Part shown: positions 7,139 through 15,872 of the stretch, piece by piece
How positions within the stretch are numbered: the stretch's first letter is position 1
Layout: every line of letters begins with the position of its first letter
Assembly (NCBI RefSeq): GCF_002215035.1
Contig: NZ_NKFP01000006.1
Coordinates: 3,687,080 to 3,751,079 of the forward strand
DNA length: 64,000 nt
Origin: Leptolyngbya ohadii IS1
Lineage (GTDB): Bacteria; Cyanobacteriota; Cyanobacteriia; Elainellales; Elainellaceae
Direction: 5' to 3'
Notes under the pieces: model-generated
Database searches by the model: none
Seen by the model: only the letters and a program-made list of their open reading frames with translations
Told to the model about the DNA's origin: nothing
Position numbers and translations under genes: made by a program

Positions 7139-9867
7139 AGCTGCGCTCGATATTGCGCTTGATACTGACGAATCAGTTCCAGGATTTGCTGCTCCTCGAA
7201 GCCTCGAACCAACTGAGCCAGCGGACGAGTTAAGGAAAGCCAGCGATCGTCTGTCTGTTCCAGATGGCTGATGTAATCCGTAATGCCTTGCAAATCACCC
7301 TGCATGGCAAAATCGAAGAGGGCATCCAGTTCCGTTTGAACGTTCATTGCTGCCAGAACACCCGGAATTCTAGCAGAGACATCCAGTGTAGTTCTCGCAG
7401 GAGTGGAACTGCTTTGCAGTATCGCTGTTTCCGGCTTTTGAGAGGAATTTTGTAACGTTTCTTCAGACGGTTGATTAATCCAGGTCAGGTTGAGGCAGGT
7501 TTGCAGATGCTCTAGCAAATCTTCTTCGCGCACAGGTTTGGGTAAAAAGCCATTGCAGCCTGCCCGCCGACTGGTTTCCTGGTCAAAGTCTAGCGTACTG
7601 GCAGAGACGGCAATAATGGCAATATCCTTCAGGTCGGGGGACGATCGCAGCCGCCGAATTGCCTCAAACCCATCCATATTGGGCATCACCAGATCCATCA
7701 GAATGGCATCGGGATGAAATTCCTGTGCTTTGTTGAGTCCATCCTGTCCGTCCACCGCTTCCATGGTCTCAAATCCTAAAGGCTGCAATAGTCCGACCAG
7801 AACCGCCCGATTTTCCCACTGGTTATCAACTACCAGTACCCTGCGGCGAACACCCAGGTAGCCCACGATATTGGGCGAGATTACATTTGTCACCTGTCTC
7901 TGGTTAGATTCCAGCAGCACAAGGTCGAACCAAAAGGTACTGCCCCGTCCCGGTTGACTGTTAACCTGAATTTCGCTGCCCATTAGCTGCACTAGCTGGC
8001 GGGTAATGGTGAGTCCCAGTCCGGTTCCCTCCATGTGTCGTTGATTTTGTCCTGCCTGCTGAAACGGCAAAAAGATAGTGTTGATTTGTTCTTCGGAGAT
8101 GCCAATTCCCGTATCTTCCACTTCAAATCTCAGCTTCAGTAAGCCTTCCGGAGCGCGATCGAGCGGCTGGACGCGAAAGATAATTTGCCCCTGTTCAGTG
8201 AACTTGATCGCATTGCTCAGCAGGTTCAGCAAAACTTGACGGAGCCGCTTCTCATCTGCCTGAACAAAGGTGGGAAGGGGAGCGATCGGCTCATAGACGA
8301 ATGCCACATCCTGATGGGCACGCACCTTAAACATCTGCACCAGGTTGTGCAGAAACGCCGGAAACTGGAAGTCGTGGGGATGCAGCTCCATCTTGCGGGC
8401 TTCGATCTTAGACAGATCCAGCACATCGTTAATCAGGGTCAGCAAATGTTCGCCGCTGGAGTGAATGATTTCCAGTCCGTTCCGCTGCTGCTCGTTCAGG
8501 TGGGGCGATTTTTTCAGGATTTGGGTATAGCCCAGAATGCCGTTCAGGGGAGTGCGTAGCTCGTGGCTCATATTTGCCAGAAATTCGCTTTTTGCCCGAT
8601 TCGCGGATTCCGCCATGTCCTTCGCCTGCTCGGTTGCCACATCTGCCTGCCATCGCTCAGTAATGTCATCAATGACCCAGAGCCGACCAGGAACGTGACG
8701 CAAATAGATGGGCGTACTGGCAAGACTGAGAACCTGGGCTTGGGGCTGGCTGAAGAACCATCGCCAATCGCGAATTTCGATCTGGGGTTGGGTAAAAAAC
8801 TGTGCTGCCTGCTGGGCAATATCCTGCTGATTGTCTGCCTTGAGCCGCAGATAAGTCATTGCCTGGGCGATCGCCATCGGTTCCACTGCCCCCTCCGGTA
8901 AGCCCAGCTGCCGAGCCGCCACATGGTTCAGCCAGCCCTGTTCGCCGCTCTCATCCACAAACACTACCCCCTGGGGAATGGTTTCCAGAATGGCACGCAG
9001 CCTTGCCTGGGAGCTATCCAGCCGCAGCGTCATATCCTGGAACCGCAGCAGATTACTCATCCCGCCCAGCAAAGACTCTAAAAACCGCTGAAGCGATGCC
9101 GAGAACTGAATGGGATGATACCAGAACAGCACGATCGCACCCCGTACCTGTCCCACCTGAGCCAAGGGCAGCACCGCCACCGATCGCACCCCCTGTCCCA
9201 CCAGCACCGAAACTGCACCGGGATTTTCTGGATAGTCGGCATAGTAAACACAGCGATTTTGGGCGATCGCCTCGGCAAATAAAGCGGGAGTCGTCAGGCG
9301 ATCGGGCAGGGCAGTTTCCGGAAGACAAACGAGGGCTTCCGCCGTGACTTCATCCAACTGGCGCAGCACAATTGCCCCGTCTGAACAGGCAAAGGTTTTG
9401 AGCTGGGTGAGGGCATAGGCGATCGTCTGTTCGGGTGTGGCGGCGGTTTCATGTTGAGTCAGGTTTGCCAGGGTGGTTTGCGTAGCGCTTTGCCATTCCC
9501 AGTCCAGCAAAATCCGGCGCACCAGGGGACTCAATAGCCCGGTGATCCCGATCGCCAGCAGTTGTCGGGTCATCATGCCATCCCAGCTCAGCAGCAGCCA
9601 TACTGCCCACAGGACGAGACTCGTCTGGGCGATCGCCTTAGGCGGGGGATACAGCGTCAACCAAACCAGCAAAACAGGAGCCAGCCACAGCAGGGGCGAA
9701 ACTCCGCTCAGCACTTGCAGCGCAGTCAGGACAGTGGCGAAGCCCCACAGCAAGGGTTCAAAGCTGGGCAGTCGGTTCGGGTGGCAGGGGGGCAGGGCAG
9801 TCTCCTGACTGAAGCGAGTTTGGAGGATCAGGAGGTAATCCCGCAGCAGATTCAGGCGGCTAAGCAT
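7135..9867 (-). CDS. Membrane-associated GAF-PAS hybrid histidine kinase with receiver and C-terminal helical domain
   Basis: This encodes 910 residues. An N-terminal block of hydrophobic helices (~35-130) is followed by a GAF-like domain (~140-275), a PAS (~285-400), HisKA with [19 protein letters not shown], HATPase (LLNLLSNAIKFT, DTGIGISEEQ, GTGLGLTITRQL), a receiver (VLVVDNQWENRAVL, ILMDLVMPNMDGF, FLPKPV) and a ~85-residue helical C-terminal domain that may be a degenerate histidine-phosphotransfer module. The receiver's first acidic cluster is VVDNQ rather than VVDDN, so one of the two metal-binding acids is replaced by Asn. The gene sits between the RsbQ-like hydrolase (16-bp overlap) and the next hybrid kinase (4-bp overlap), a strongly coupled three-gene operon. 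Signal and output are unknown; the operon suggests it works with the hydrolase. Confidence 0.88.
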   Translation of the reverse strand: MLSRLNLLRDYLLILQTRFSQETALPPCHPNRLPSFEPLLWGFATVLTALQVLSGVSPLLWLAPVLLVWLTLYPPPKAIAQTSLVLWAVWLLLSWDGMMTRQLLAIGITGLLSPLVRRILLDWEWQSATQTTLANLTQHETAATPEQTIAYALTQLKTFACSDGAIVLRQLDEVTAEALVCLPETALPDRLTTPALFAEAIAQNRCVYYADYPENPGAVSVLVGQGVRSVAVLPLAQVGQVRGAIVLFWYHPIQFSASLQRFLESLLGGMSNLLRFQDMTLRLDSSQARLRAILETIPQGVVFVDESGEQGWLNHVAARQLGLPEGAVEPMAIAQAMTYLRLKADNQQDIAQQAAQFFTQPQIEIRDWRWFFSQPQAQVLSLASTPIYLRHVPGRLWVIDDITERWQADVATEQAKDMAESANRAKSEFLANMSHELRTPLNGILGYTQILKKSPHLNEQQRNGLEIIHSSGEHLLTLINDVLDLSKIEARKMELHPHDFQFPAFLHNLVQMFKVRAHQDVAFVYEPIAPLPTFVQADEKRLRQVLLNLLSNAIKFTEQGQIIFRVQPLDRAPEGLLKLRFEVEDTGIGISEEQINTIFLPFQQAGQNQRHMEGTGLGLTITRQLVQLMGSEIQVNSQPGRGSTFWFDLVLLESNQRQVTNVISPNIVGYLGVRRRVLVVDNQWENRAVLVGLLQPLGFETMEAVDGQDGLNKAQEFHPDAILMDLVMPNMDGFEAIRRLRSSPDLKDIAIIAVSASTLDFDQETSRRAGCNGFLPKPVREEDLLEHLQTCLNLTWINQPSEETLQNSSQKPETAILQSSSTPARTTLDVSARIPGVLAAMNVQTELDALFDFAMQGDLQGITDYISHLEQTDDRWLSLTRPLAQLVRGFEEQQILELIRQYQAQYRAQL

Positions 9868-10658
9868 TCTGAGATAGTGTGGGTCACAACATCCGGCGCA
9901 CTGATATGGGGGAAATGCCCCTGAGCCTTGATGTTAATTAATTTAGCGTTGGGAATATGAGCTGCCAAATACTCTCCTACCACCTGCGGCACGGCGATGT
10001 CGTTGCTGGATTGCAGAATCGTAGTAGGCACCTTCAACTTCGGCAGCTCTGTCCGGTGATCCGACTGAAAAATTACCCGTGCCACTGCCTGGGCAATATC
10101 GGGACGGATGGCAGATAGCGTACTCGCAAATTCAGTTGCCAGTTCAGGGCGATCGGGGTTACCCATGGCGATCGGCGCAAAACCGCTAACCCAGGCATAG
10201 TAGTTGGAAGACATTGCCGCGTAGAGGGCATCCAGGTCGGCTTGCTCAAAACCGCCAATGTAGTTGCTTGCGGGATCATTCACGTAGCGAGGAGAAGCCC
10301 CGACAAAAATAAGCTGACTGAAGCGGCTGGGATCAATCAGGGCAGCGAGCAAACTCACCATTCCGCTCACCGAATGTCCTACCAGAATTGCCTCTGTGAG
10401 CTTGAGTTCGGCACACAGCTCCAGCAAATCTTCTGCATAGCTGTAGAGGGAGCTGTAGCGACGGGGACTATACGCCGCCATATCGGATTTTCCTGCGCCC
10501 ACATGGTCAAACAACACAATCCGATAATCGGGCTGAAATGCCGCCACCTGCCGCCGCCACGCCGTCTGATCAGACCCAAATCCGTGGGCAAAAATGATGG
10601 TTTGCTTTCCCTGCCCCAGCACTTCAACGTTATTTCGCTTTACGACACTGCTTAACAT
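9852..10658 (-). CDS. rsbQ: RsbQ-like alpha/beta hydrolase (sensor partner of PAS proteins)
   Basis: This encodes 268 residues, the length of Bacillus RsbQ (269), and is alignable with it by eye along its whole length: HGFGSDQTAW, LFDHVGAGKSD, the nucleophile elbow GHSVSG, SDHRTELPKLKVPTTILQ, the acid in SSNDIAVP and the histidine in GHFPHISAP, so the Ser-Asp-His triad is intact. RsbQ activates the PAS-containing phosphatase RsbP in energy-stress signalling of Bacillus, probably by processing or delivering a small hydrophobic ligand; plant D14/KAI2 hormone receptors share this fold. Here it is the first gene of an operon and its last 16 bp overlap a GAF/PAS histidine kinase, so that kinase rather than an RsbP phosphatase is the likely partner. 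The protein is cytoplasmic. The assignment is firm; the ligand is unknown. Confidence 0.87.
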   Translation of the reverse strand: MLSSVVKRNNVEVLGQGKQTIIFAHGFGSDQTAWRRQVAAFQPDYRIVLFDHVGAGKSDMAAYSPRRYSSLYSYAEDLLELCAELKLTEAILVGHSVSGMVSLLAALIDPSRFSQLIFVGASPRYVNDPASNYIGGFEQADLDALYAAMSSNYYAWVSGFAPIAMGNPDRPELATEFASTLSAIRPDIAQAVARVIFQSDHRTELPKLKVPTTILQSSNDIAVPQVVGEYLAAHIPNAKLINIKAQGHFPHISAPDVVTHTISECLAA

Positions 10659-10666
10659 AGTTATCT

Positions 10667-10702
10667 GGCATCAAGAACGGCATCAAGAACAACATCAAGA
10701 AA
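10667..10702. repeat. 12-bp tandem repeat (GGCATCAAGAAC, about 3 copies) just upstream of the rsbQ-like start
   Basis: Two exact copies of GGCATCAAGAAC (10667-10678 and 10679-10690) are followed by a degenerate third copy (AACATCAAGAAA). They begin 9 bp upstream of the ATG at 10658 and therefore occupy the ribosome-binding region and 5' leader of the hydrolase mRNA; no normal Shine-Dalgarno is visible there. Confidence 0.7.
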
Positions 10703-11608
10703 TGCAGCATCAAAGTAAGGGGAGCTGCTGCAAGCAGAACGAGCCACCGCTCTTTAATAGATGCATCATGCACTCTTAATTAATTTTAGAAGGTCGTTCT
10801 TCCAATGACCTGAATTCAAACCAAACTTAATTTCCTGATAATTATCCTGACCAAAATTTTCACCTGTATGATTCACAGATTATTATGAATATCTTTTTGA
10901 ATATCAGCCAAAACATTGGCTCTGAAATTAGGCATTGCCGAACTGAGTATTGAACAGTACAAATCTAGCAGCTGCGTCGCTCTCCAATCTCCCATCCATT
11001 ATTTGCAGCTCCCTGCGAGCAAGGGAAGATTTTGAAACAGCTAAAACAATCTATTACAAGACAAGGGGGTAGCATTGGTTCGATTCCCGCCAGAATTAGG
11101 GGTTAGGATGGCGAATCACACGAGAATTTAGAAACACCCAAAATTATTCATTCTTATTACTTGATTCAATTTTAATTCACGCGATCGTGGCAGAAATTGA
11201 CGAACAGAGATGAACGATCGACTACAAAAACGTATTGCCTGTATAGAACCTGAATAGAAATAGAACTTAAATCGACACTTAAATCGACGAGTTCCAGCCG
11301 ATATTAGGGACAGTTCAAATTGCAACGGCATCTTCGCAGCGATTCTCAAGCAGATGCAACTCCTGAACAATTTTGGCTATCCTGAAACAGAACAAGTGTA
11401 TTATAGGCACCCACATTAGAGACACTAAATCAAATCCTGCCTTCCCCTAAAAGGAAACTGCCTCGCAGCGCCTCCAAATCCCCAAACTTGAGACTTTTGA
11501 TACTGGGCAAACCCGATCGAACTCCCGACAGTAAAATCTAGACACCGTTCAGCCATCCCCCCAGAGGAAAACCCCCCACCCCCCCTGCTCCGTTCCTAAC
11601 TCCCCACC
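10703..11608. other. Long AT-richer intergenic region between divergent rsbQ-like and polA genes
   Basis: About 900 bp with no convincing coding frame. It must contain the promoters of both divergent transcription units. A stretch near 11071-11095 (GGTTCGATTCCCGCC) resembles a tRNA T-arm, but no tRNA can be folded around it. Near 11450-11500 and 11565-11605 there are C-rich runs of the kind seen in the interspersed repeats of this genome. Confidence 0.6.
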
Positions 11609-14551
11609 ATGTCCTCCCAACCCCAGCCCAAACTCATCCTCATCGACGGACACTCCCTCGCGTTTCGCGCCTACTTCGCCTATGCCAAAGGACGAGATGG
11701 CGGTCTGCGGACTTCGACGGGAATCCCCACCAGCGTCTCCTACGGATTTCTCAAAGCCCTGATGGACACGATCGAGGCAGAAAAGCCCGATCACCTTGCC
11801 GTTGCCTTTGACCTGGGCGATCCCACCTTTCGGCATGAGGCTGACGAAACCTATAAGGCGGGCAGACCAGAGACGCCAGAAGACTTTATTCCCGATATGC
11901 ACAACCTGCGGGATCTGCTGACGGCAATGAATCTGCCGATCGTCACTGCACCGGGCTACGAAGCAGACGATGTGATTGGCACGCTGGCGCGAAAAGCTGC
12001 TTCCGAGGGATGGCGGGTGAAAGTGCTGTCGGGCGATCGGGATCTGTTCCAGTTGGTTGACCCGGAGCAATCGGTAACGGTGCTGTACCTGAGTACAACC
12101 TTCGGGAAGGGAACGCCGCCGCCAAAGGAATTTGGGGTGGAGCAGGTCAAGGACAAAATGGGGATTTTGCCGTCGCAAATTGTGGACTTTAAGGCACTCT
12201 GCGGCGATGCGTCGGACAATATTCCGGGCGTGAAGGGCATTGGCGAAAAGACGGCGGCAAGTCTGCTGGGAACTTATGGGTCGCTCGATCGCGTTTATGC
12301 CTCGCTGGATGAAATTAAGGGTGCAGTCAAAAAGAAACTAGAGGAAGGTCGAGACGCGGCGCTGCATTCGCAGTACATGGCGCAAATTCATCTGGATGTG
12401 CCGCTGGATTTGTCGCTAGAAAACTTTAAGCTGAACGGGTTTGAGCCGGGGGCGATCGTCCCGCTGCTGGAAAAGCTGGAATTCCGTCAGTTCCTGAATA
12501 ATCTCAACAAGCTTCAGCGACTTCTGAGCGGCGAGGCGCACGACGGCAGCGAAGCAGCAGATAAGGCGATCGCGGAAGCCAAATTTGCCCCCGGCAAAGG
12601 CAATTCCAGCACCTTCGATGAGCCGGAAACGGACGATATGTGGTTCTTCAGCCCCGAGGAGACCGCCGAAAGTCAGCAAATGAAATCGGCGATCGTGGAG
12701 CCGGAAATTATCGATACGCCGGAAAAACTCAAGTCGCTGGTCGATCGCCTCAAGAAATTCACGAACCCGAATCAGCCTGTTGCCTGGGATACGGAAACGA
12801 CTGCGATCGATCCACTGGACTCGGAGCTTGTGGGAATCGGCTGCTGCTGGGGGGAAAAAGCAAGCGACGTGGCATATATCCCGATCGGACATAGACCGGG
12901 GGGTAATCTCGATCAATCCGTGGCACTGGAGGCATTACGCCCCATTCTCGAAAGTGCGGACTATCCGAAGGCATTGCAGAATGCTAAGTACGATCGCCTC
13001 GTCTTGCTGAAGCAGGGAGTCCATTTGCAGGGCGTGGTGTTTGACACGATGCTGGCAAGCTATGTGCTTAACCCGGAGCAAAGCCACAAACTGAGCGATC
13101 TGGGGATTCGCTATCTGAATTTGCTGTCCCAGGGCTACGAAGATCTGGTTCCTAAGGGCAAGAACATCGCCGATCTGGAAGTGGAACCCGTCGCAGACTA
13201 CTGCGGTACCGATGCCTACATTACCCATCAGCTTGTGTCGAAACTGCGAGCAGATCTACACGATTATCCCGACCTCGATCGCCTGGTAGACAATGTGGAA
13301 GTTCCCCTGGAACCCGTGCTGGCGGAGATGGAATGGACGGGCATCCGCATCGATACGGACTACCTGAAGCAGTTCTCTCAGAAACTCGAAACCGACCTGG
13401 CATTGATCGAAGAACGGGCGTATGAATCGGCAGGACAGAAGTTTAGCCTCGGTTCTCCCAAGCAGTTGAGCGAACTGCTGTTTAACGGGCTGGGACTCGA
13501 TCGCAAAAAGTCGCGCAAAACCAAAACAGGCTATTCCACCGATGCCGCCACGCTGGAAAAACTTCAGGGCGACCATCCCGTCGTCGATGCCATCATCGAA
13601 CACCGGACGTTAACCAAGCTGAAATCGACCTACGTGGATGCGTTGCCAATGCTGGTTCATCCCAGTACGGGCAGGGTTCACACTGACTTTAATCAGGCAG
13701 TTACGACAACCGGAAGACTTTCTTCTTCTAACCCCAACCTGCAAAACATTCCGACACGAACGGCATTTAGCCGCCAAATCCGCGCCGCCTTTATCCCCGA
13801 ATCGGGCTGGTTAATGGTTGCCGCCGACTATTCCCAGATCGAACTGCGCATTCTGGCACACCTGAGCCACGAACCCATTCTCCTGGAGACCTATCAGAAC
13901 GATCGCGACGTTCACACCCTCACCGCCCAGCTTCTCTTCGAGAAAGAGGACATCAGCCCCGAAGAAAGACGACTGGCAAAGGTAATCAACTTCGGCGTCA
14001 TCTACGGCATGGGAGCCTCCCGGTTTGCGAGAGAGTCCGGCTTTTCCACCAGCGATGCACGGGTCTTTATCGATCGCTTTAACCAGCGCTATCCCAAAGT
14101 CTTCGGCTATTTGCAGCAAATGCAGCAGGAGGCGATCGGACAGGGCTATGTCACGACAATTAAAGGGCGTCGCCGCTACTTTAACTTTGGCAGTGATACC
14201 CTGAAGCGATTACGTGGTAAAGATCCGGCAAAGATTGACCTGGATCAAATCCGCCTGCGTGACCAGTACGATGCTCAGTTACTCAGGGCGGCAGCCAATG
14301 CACCGATCCAGGGTTCCAGTGCAGACATCATCAAAATTGCGATGGTGAAACTTCACGATCTGCTGCGCGGCTACCGAGACAAAGCACATCTGCTGCTGCA
14401 AGTCCACGACGAACTCGTGTTTGAAGTCCACCCGGATCTCTGGGAAGAACTCCAGCCCCAAATTAAGGACACGATGGAATCGGCAGTCCAGCTTGATGTG
14501 CCGCTGCGGGTGGAGGTGAAGGCAGGAAAGAACTGGATGGATGCAAAGTAG
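11609..14551 (+). CDS. polA: DNA polymerase I
   Basis: This encodes 980 residues in three domains: an N-terminal 5'-3' exonuclease (~1-300: LILIDGHSLAFRAYFA, PGYEADDVIGTLA, LSGDRDLFQLV, GDASDNIPGVKGIGEKTA); a 3'-5' proofreading domain with its acidic residues intact (AWDTETTAIDPL, NAKYDRLVLL, YCGTDAY); and a family A polymerase (~590-980) with motif A AADYSQIELRILAHLS, the finger helix RRLAKVINFGVIYGMG and motif C LLQVHDELVFEV. It fills gaps in excision repair and removes Okazaki RNA primers. All catalytic residues are present, including the DxE of the proofreading site, which some bacterial Pol I enzymes have lost. It is divergent from the RsbQ operon across a 0.95-kb gap. C-rich sequence replaces an obvious Shine-Dalgarno before the ATG. 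Confidence 0.96.
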   Translation: MSSQPQPKLILIDGHSLAFRAYFAYAKGRDGGLRTSTGIPTSVSYGFLKALMDTIEAEKPDHLAVAFDLGDPTFRHEADETYKAGRPETPEDFIPDMHNLRDLLTAMNLPIVTAPGYEADDVIGTLARKAASEGWRVKVLSGDRDLFQLVDPEQSVTVLYLSTTFGKGTPPPKEFGVEQVKDKMGILPSQIVDFKALCGDASDNIPGVKGIGEKTAASLLGTYGSLDRVYASLDEIKGAVKKKLEEGRDAALHSQYMAQIHLDVPLDLSLENFKLNGFEPGAIVPLLEKLEFRQFLNNLNKLQRLLSGEAHDGSEAADKAIAEAKFAPGKGNSSTFDEPETDDMWFFSPEETAESQQMKSAIVEPEIIDTPEKLKSLVDRLKKFTNPNQPVAWDTETTAIDPLDSELVGIGCCWGEKASDVAYIPIGHRPGGNLDQSVALEALRPILESADYPKALQNAKYDRLVLLKQGVHLQGVVFDTMLASYVLNPEQSHKLSDLGIRYLNLLSQGYEDLVPKGKNIADLEVEPVADYCGTDAYITHQLVSKLRADLHDYPDLDRLVDNVEVPLEPVLAEMEWTGIRIDTDYLKQFSQKLETDLALIEERAYESAGQKFSLGSPKQLSELLFNGLGLDRKKSRKTKTGYSTDAATLEKLQGDHPVVDAIIEHRTLTKLKSTYVDALPMLVHPSTGRVHTDFNQAVTTTGRLSSSNPNLQNIPTRTAFSRQIRAAFIPESGWLMVAADYSQIELRILAHLSHEPILLETYQNDRDVHTLTAQLLFEKEDISPEERRLAKVINFGVIYGMGASRFARESGFSTSDARVFIDRFNQRYPKVFGYLQQMQQEAIGQGYVTTIKGRRRYFNFGSDTLKRLRGKDPAKIDLDQIRLRDQYDAQLLRAAANAPIQGSSADIIKIAMVKLHDLLRGYRDKAHLLLQVHDELVFEVHPDLWEELQPQIKDTMESAVQLDVPLRVEVKAGKNWMDAK

Positions 14552-14679
14552 GGCGAATCTTAATAAATACGTAGTTTAGATAAAGACTCCGCAAACCCCG
14601 ATCGCCTCTTTTATCTATCTCTCTGTAAATCTGCTTAAAATCTAGGCGGAATTTTCCATGCGGACACAGGGGCAGATCG

Positions 14680-15720
14680 ATGAGCGAATCAATGAGCGGA
14701 TCAATGAGCAGCATTGGCGTTGTCGCGATCGGTCGCAACGAGGGAGAACGGCTGATTCGCTGTCTGAACTCGCTGATTGCCCAGCTTCCCCAGGGAACCC
14801 CGATCGTCTATGTAGATTCTGGCTCGACGGATGGTAGTGTGGCGGCGGCGGAAGCGTTGGGTGTACAGGTGGTGGGACTGGATTTGTCGATTCCCTTTAC
14901 GATGGCACGGGGACGCAACGCCGGATTTCGCGATTTAATCGAAAAATTTCCCGACCTGGACTACGTGCAGTTTATTGACGGCGACTGCGAACTGCTGCAA
15001 GGCTGGATTACCCAGGCAGTTTCTTTTCTGGAAAGCAATCCTCAGCTTGCGATCGTCACCGGACGGCGTTTAGAGCGATATCCGGACGCTTCTATCTATA
15101 ACCTGCTGGCAGACCTGGAATGGAATACGGCAGTCGGCGAAGCCACAGAATGCGGCGGCGATATCCTCACCCGCGTCAAGGCAATCCGCGAAGTAGACGG
15201 CTTTAACGAAAGCCTGATCGCCGGAGAAGAACCGGATATGTGCGTACGCCTGCGGCAAAAAGGCTGGAAGATCTGGCGCATTGATGTCAACATGACCCTT
15301 CACGATGCCGCAATGACTAAATTTAGCCAGTGGTGGAAGCGATCGGTGCGGGGCGGATGGGCTGCTGCTGCTGGAGCCAAAATGCACGGTCACTTACCGG
15401 AGAAGTTTCGCGTCCGAGAATTTCGCAGCGGGTGGCTCTGGGGCGTGATTGTCCCGATCCTGGCGATCGCCCTTGCCCCATTCACAAAAGGCTTAAGCCT
15501 GCTCCTACTGCTGGGCTACCCCTACCAGATGTTTCGCATCTACCAATATCGCCGCAACCGAGGAGATAATCCCGCTGCCGCCCGAATTTATAGCTTCTTC
15601 TGTGTGCTGTCTAAATTTCCCCAGGCGATCGGACAGGGAAAATACTGGCTGCAACGATGGCAGGGTAAGCAGGCGACTTTGATTGAGTACAAGGCATCCA
15701 GTCCGCAGGTGAGTGGATGA
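14680..15720 (+). CDS. Family 2 glycosyltransferase, membrane associated
   Basis: This encodes 346 residues. The N-terminal GT-A fold shows GVVAIGRNEGERLIRCL, YVDSGSTDGSVAAA and the DxD-like metal site FIDGDCEL, followed by GAEEPD-type acceptor motifs (IAGEEPDMCVRL) and KRSVRGGWAAA. A hydrophobic segment near the C-terminus (WLWGVIVPILAIALAPF and LSLLLLLGYPYQMF) suggests membrane attachment. Donor and acceptor cannot be read from the sequence; envelope polysaccharide or glycolipid synthesis is plausible. Three in-frame ATG codons lie close together (14680, 14692, 14704) and no ribosome site chooses between them. The stop codon TGA at 15718-15720 lies in the first unit of an 8-bp tandem repeat. 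Confidence 0.85.
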   Translation: MSESMSGSMSSIGVVAIGRNEGERLIRCLNSLIAQLPQGTPIVYVDSGSTDGSVAAAEALGVQVVGLDLSIPFTMARGRNAGFRDLIEKFPDLDYVQFIDGDCELLQGWITQAVSFLESNPQLAIVTGRRLERYPDASIYNLLADLEWNTAVGEATECGGDILTRVKAIREVDGFNESLIAGEEPDMCVRLRQKGWKIWRIDVNMTLHDAAMTKFSQWWKRSVRGGWAAAAGAKMHGHLPEKFRVREFRSGWLWGVIVPILAIALAPFTKGLSLLLLLGYPYQMFRIYQYRRNRGDNPAAARIYSFFCVLSKFPQAIGQGKYWLQRWQGKQATLIEYKASSPQVSG

Positions 15721-15744
15721 GTGGATGGGTGGATGGGTGGATGG
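15713..15744. repeat. 8-bp tandem repeat (GTGGATGG, 4 copies) spanning the glycosyltransferase stop codon
   Basis: GTGGATGA at 15713-15720 is followed by three exact GTGGATGG units (15721-15744). The stop codon of the glycosyltransferase gene is in the first unit. The tract runs into a GGGCATCTTGCTTGCC element of the interspersed family also found at 3842, 44181 and 54730. Confidence 0.8.
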
Positions 15745-15812
15745 GCATCTTGCTTGCCTTTCAGTAGTAATTCCATTCCTCCAGGCTTTAAAGACCACAC
15801 TCCTTAGCGTTT

Positions 15813-15872
15813 AATTTTTTAGGGTTCAATTTTTTAGGGTTCAATTTTTTAGGGTTCAATTCTTTAGGGTTC
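15813..15872. repeat. 15-bp tandem repeat (AATTTTTTAGGGTTC, 4 copies) containing the methyltransferase stop codon
   Basis: Four head-to-tail copies lie at 15813, 15828, 15843 and 15858; the fourth differs at one base. The stop codon of the minus-strand methyltransferase (TAA, plus-strand 15864-15866) is inside the fourth copy. Past the stop, a different minus-strand frame would read LNPKK repeats, so a small frame change at the gene end would add a repetitive tail. Confidence 0.85.

Noticed and set aside
11060-11100. tRNA-like T-arm (GGTTCGATTCCC)
   Set aside because: The T-stem pairs at only two or three positions and no acceptor, D or anticodon stem can be found upstream, so it is not a tRNA gene.
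11128-11370. 80-codon minus-strand frame upstream of polA
   Set aside because: Cys/Arg/Phe-rich with no family feature and no ribosome site, in an AT-rich intergenic region.
15813-15872. CRISPR array
   Set aside because: The 15-bp units are directly adjacent with no spacers, and no cas gene is in the window.
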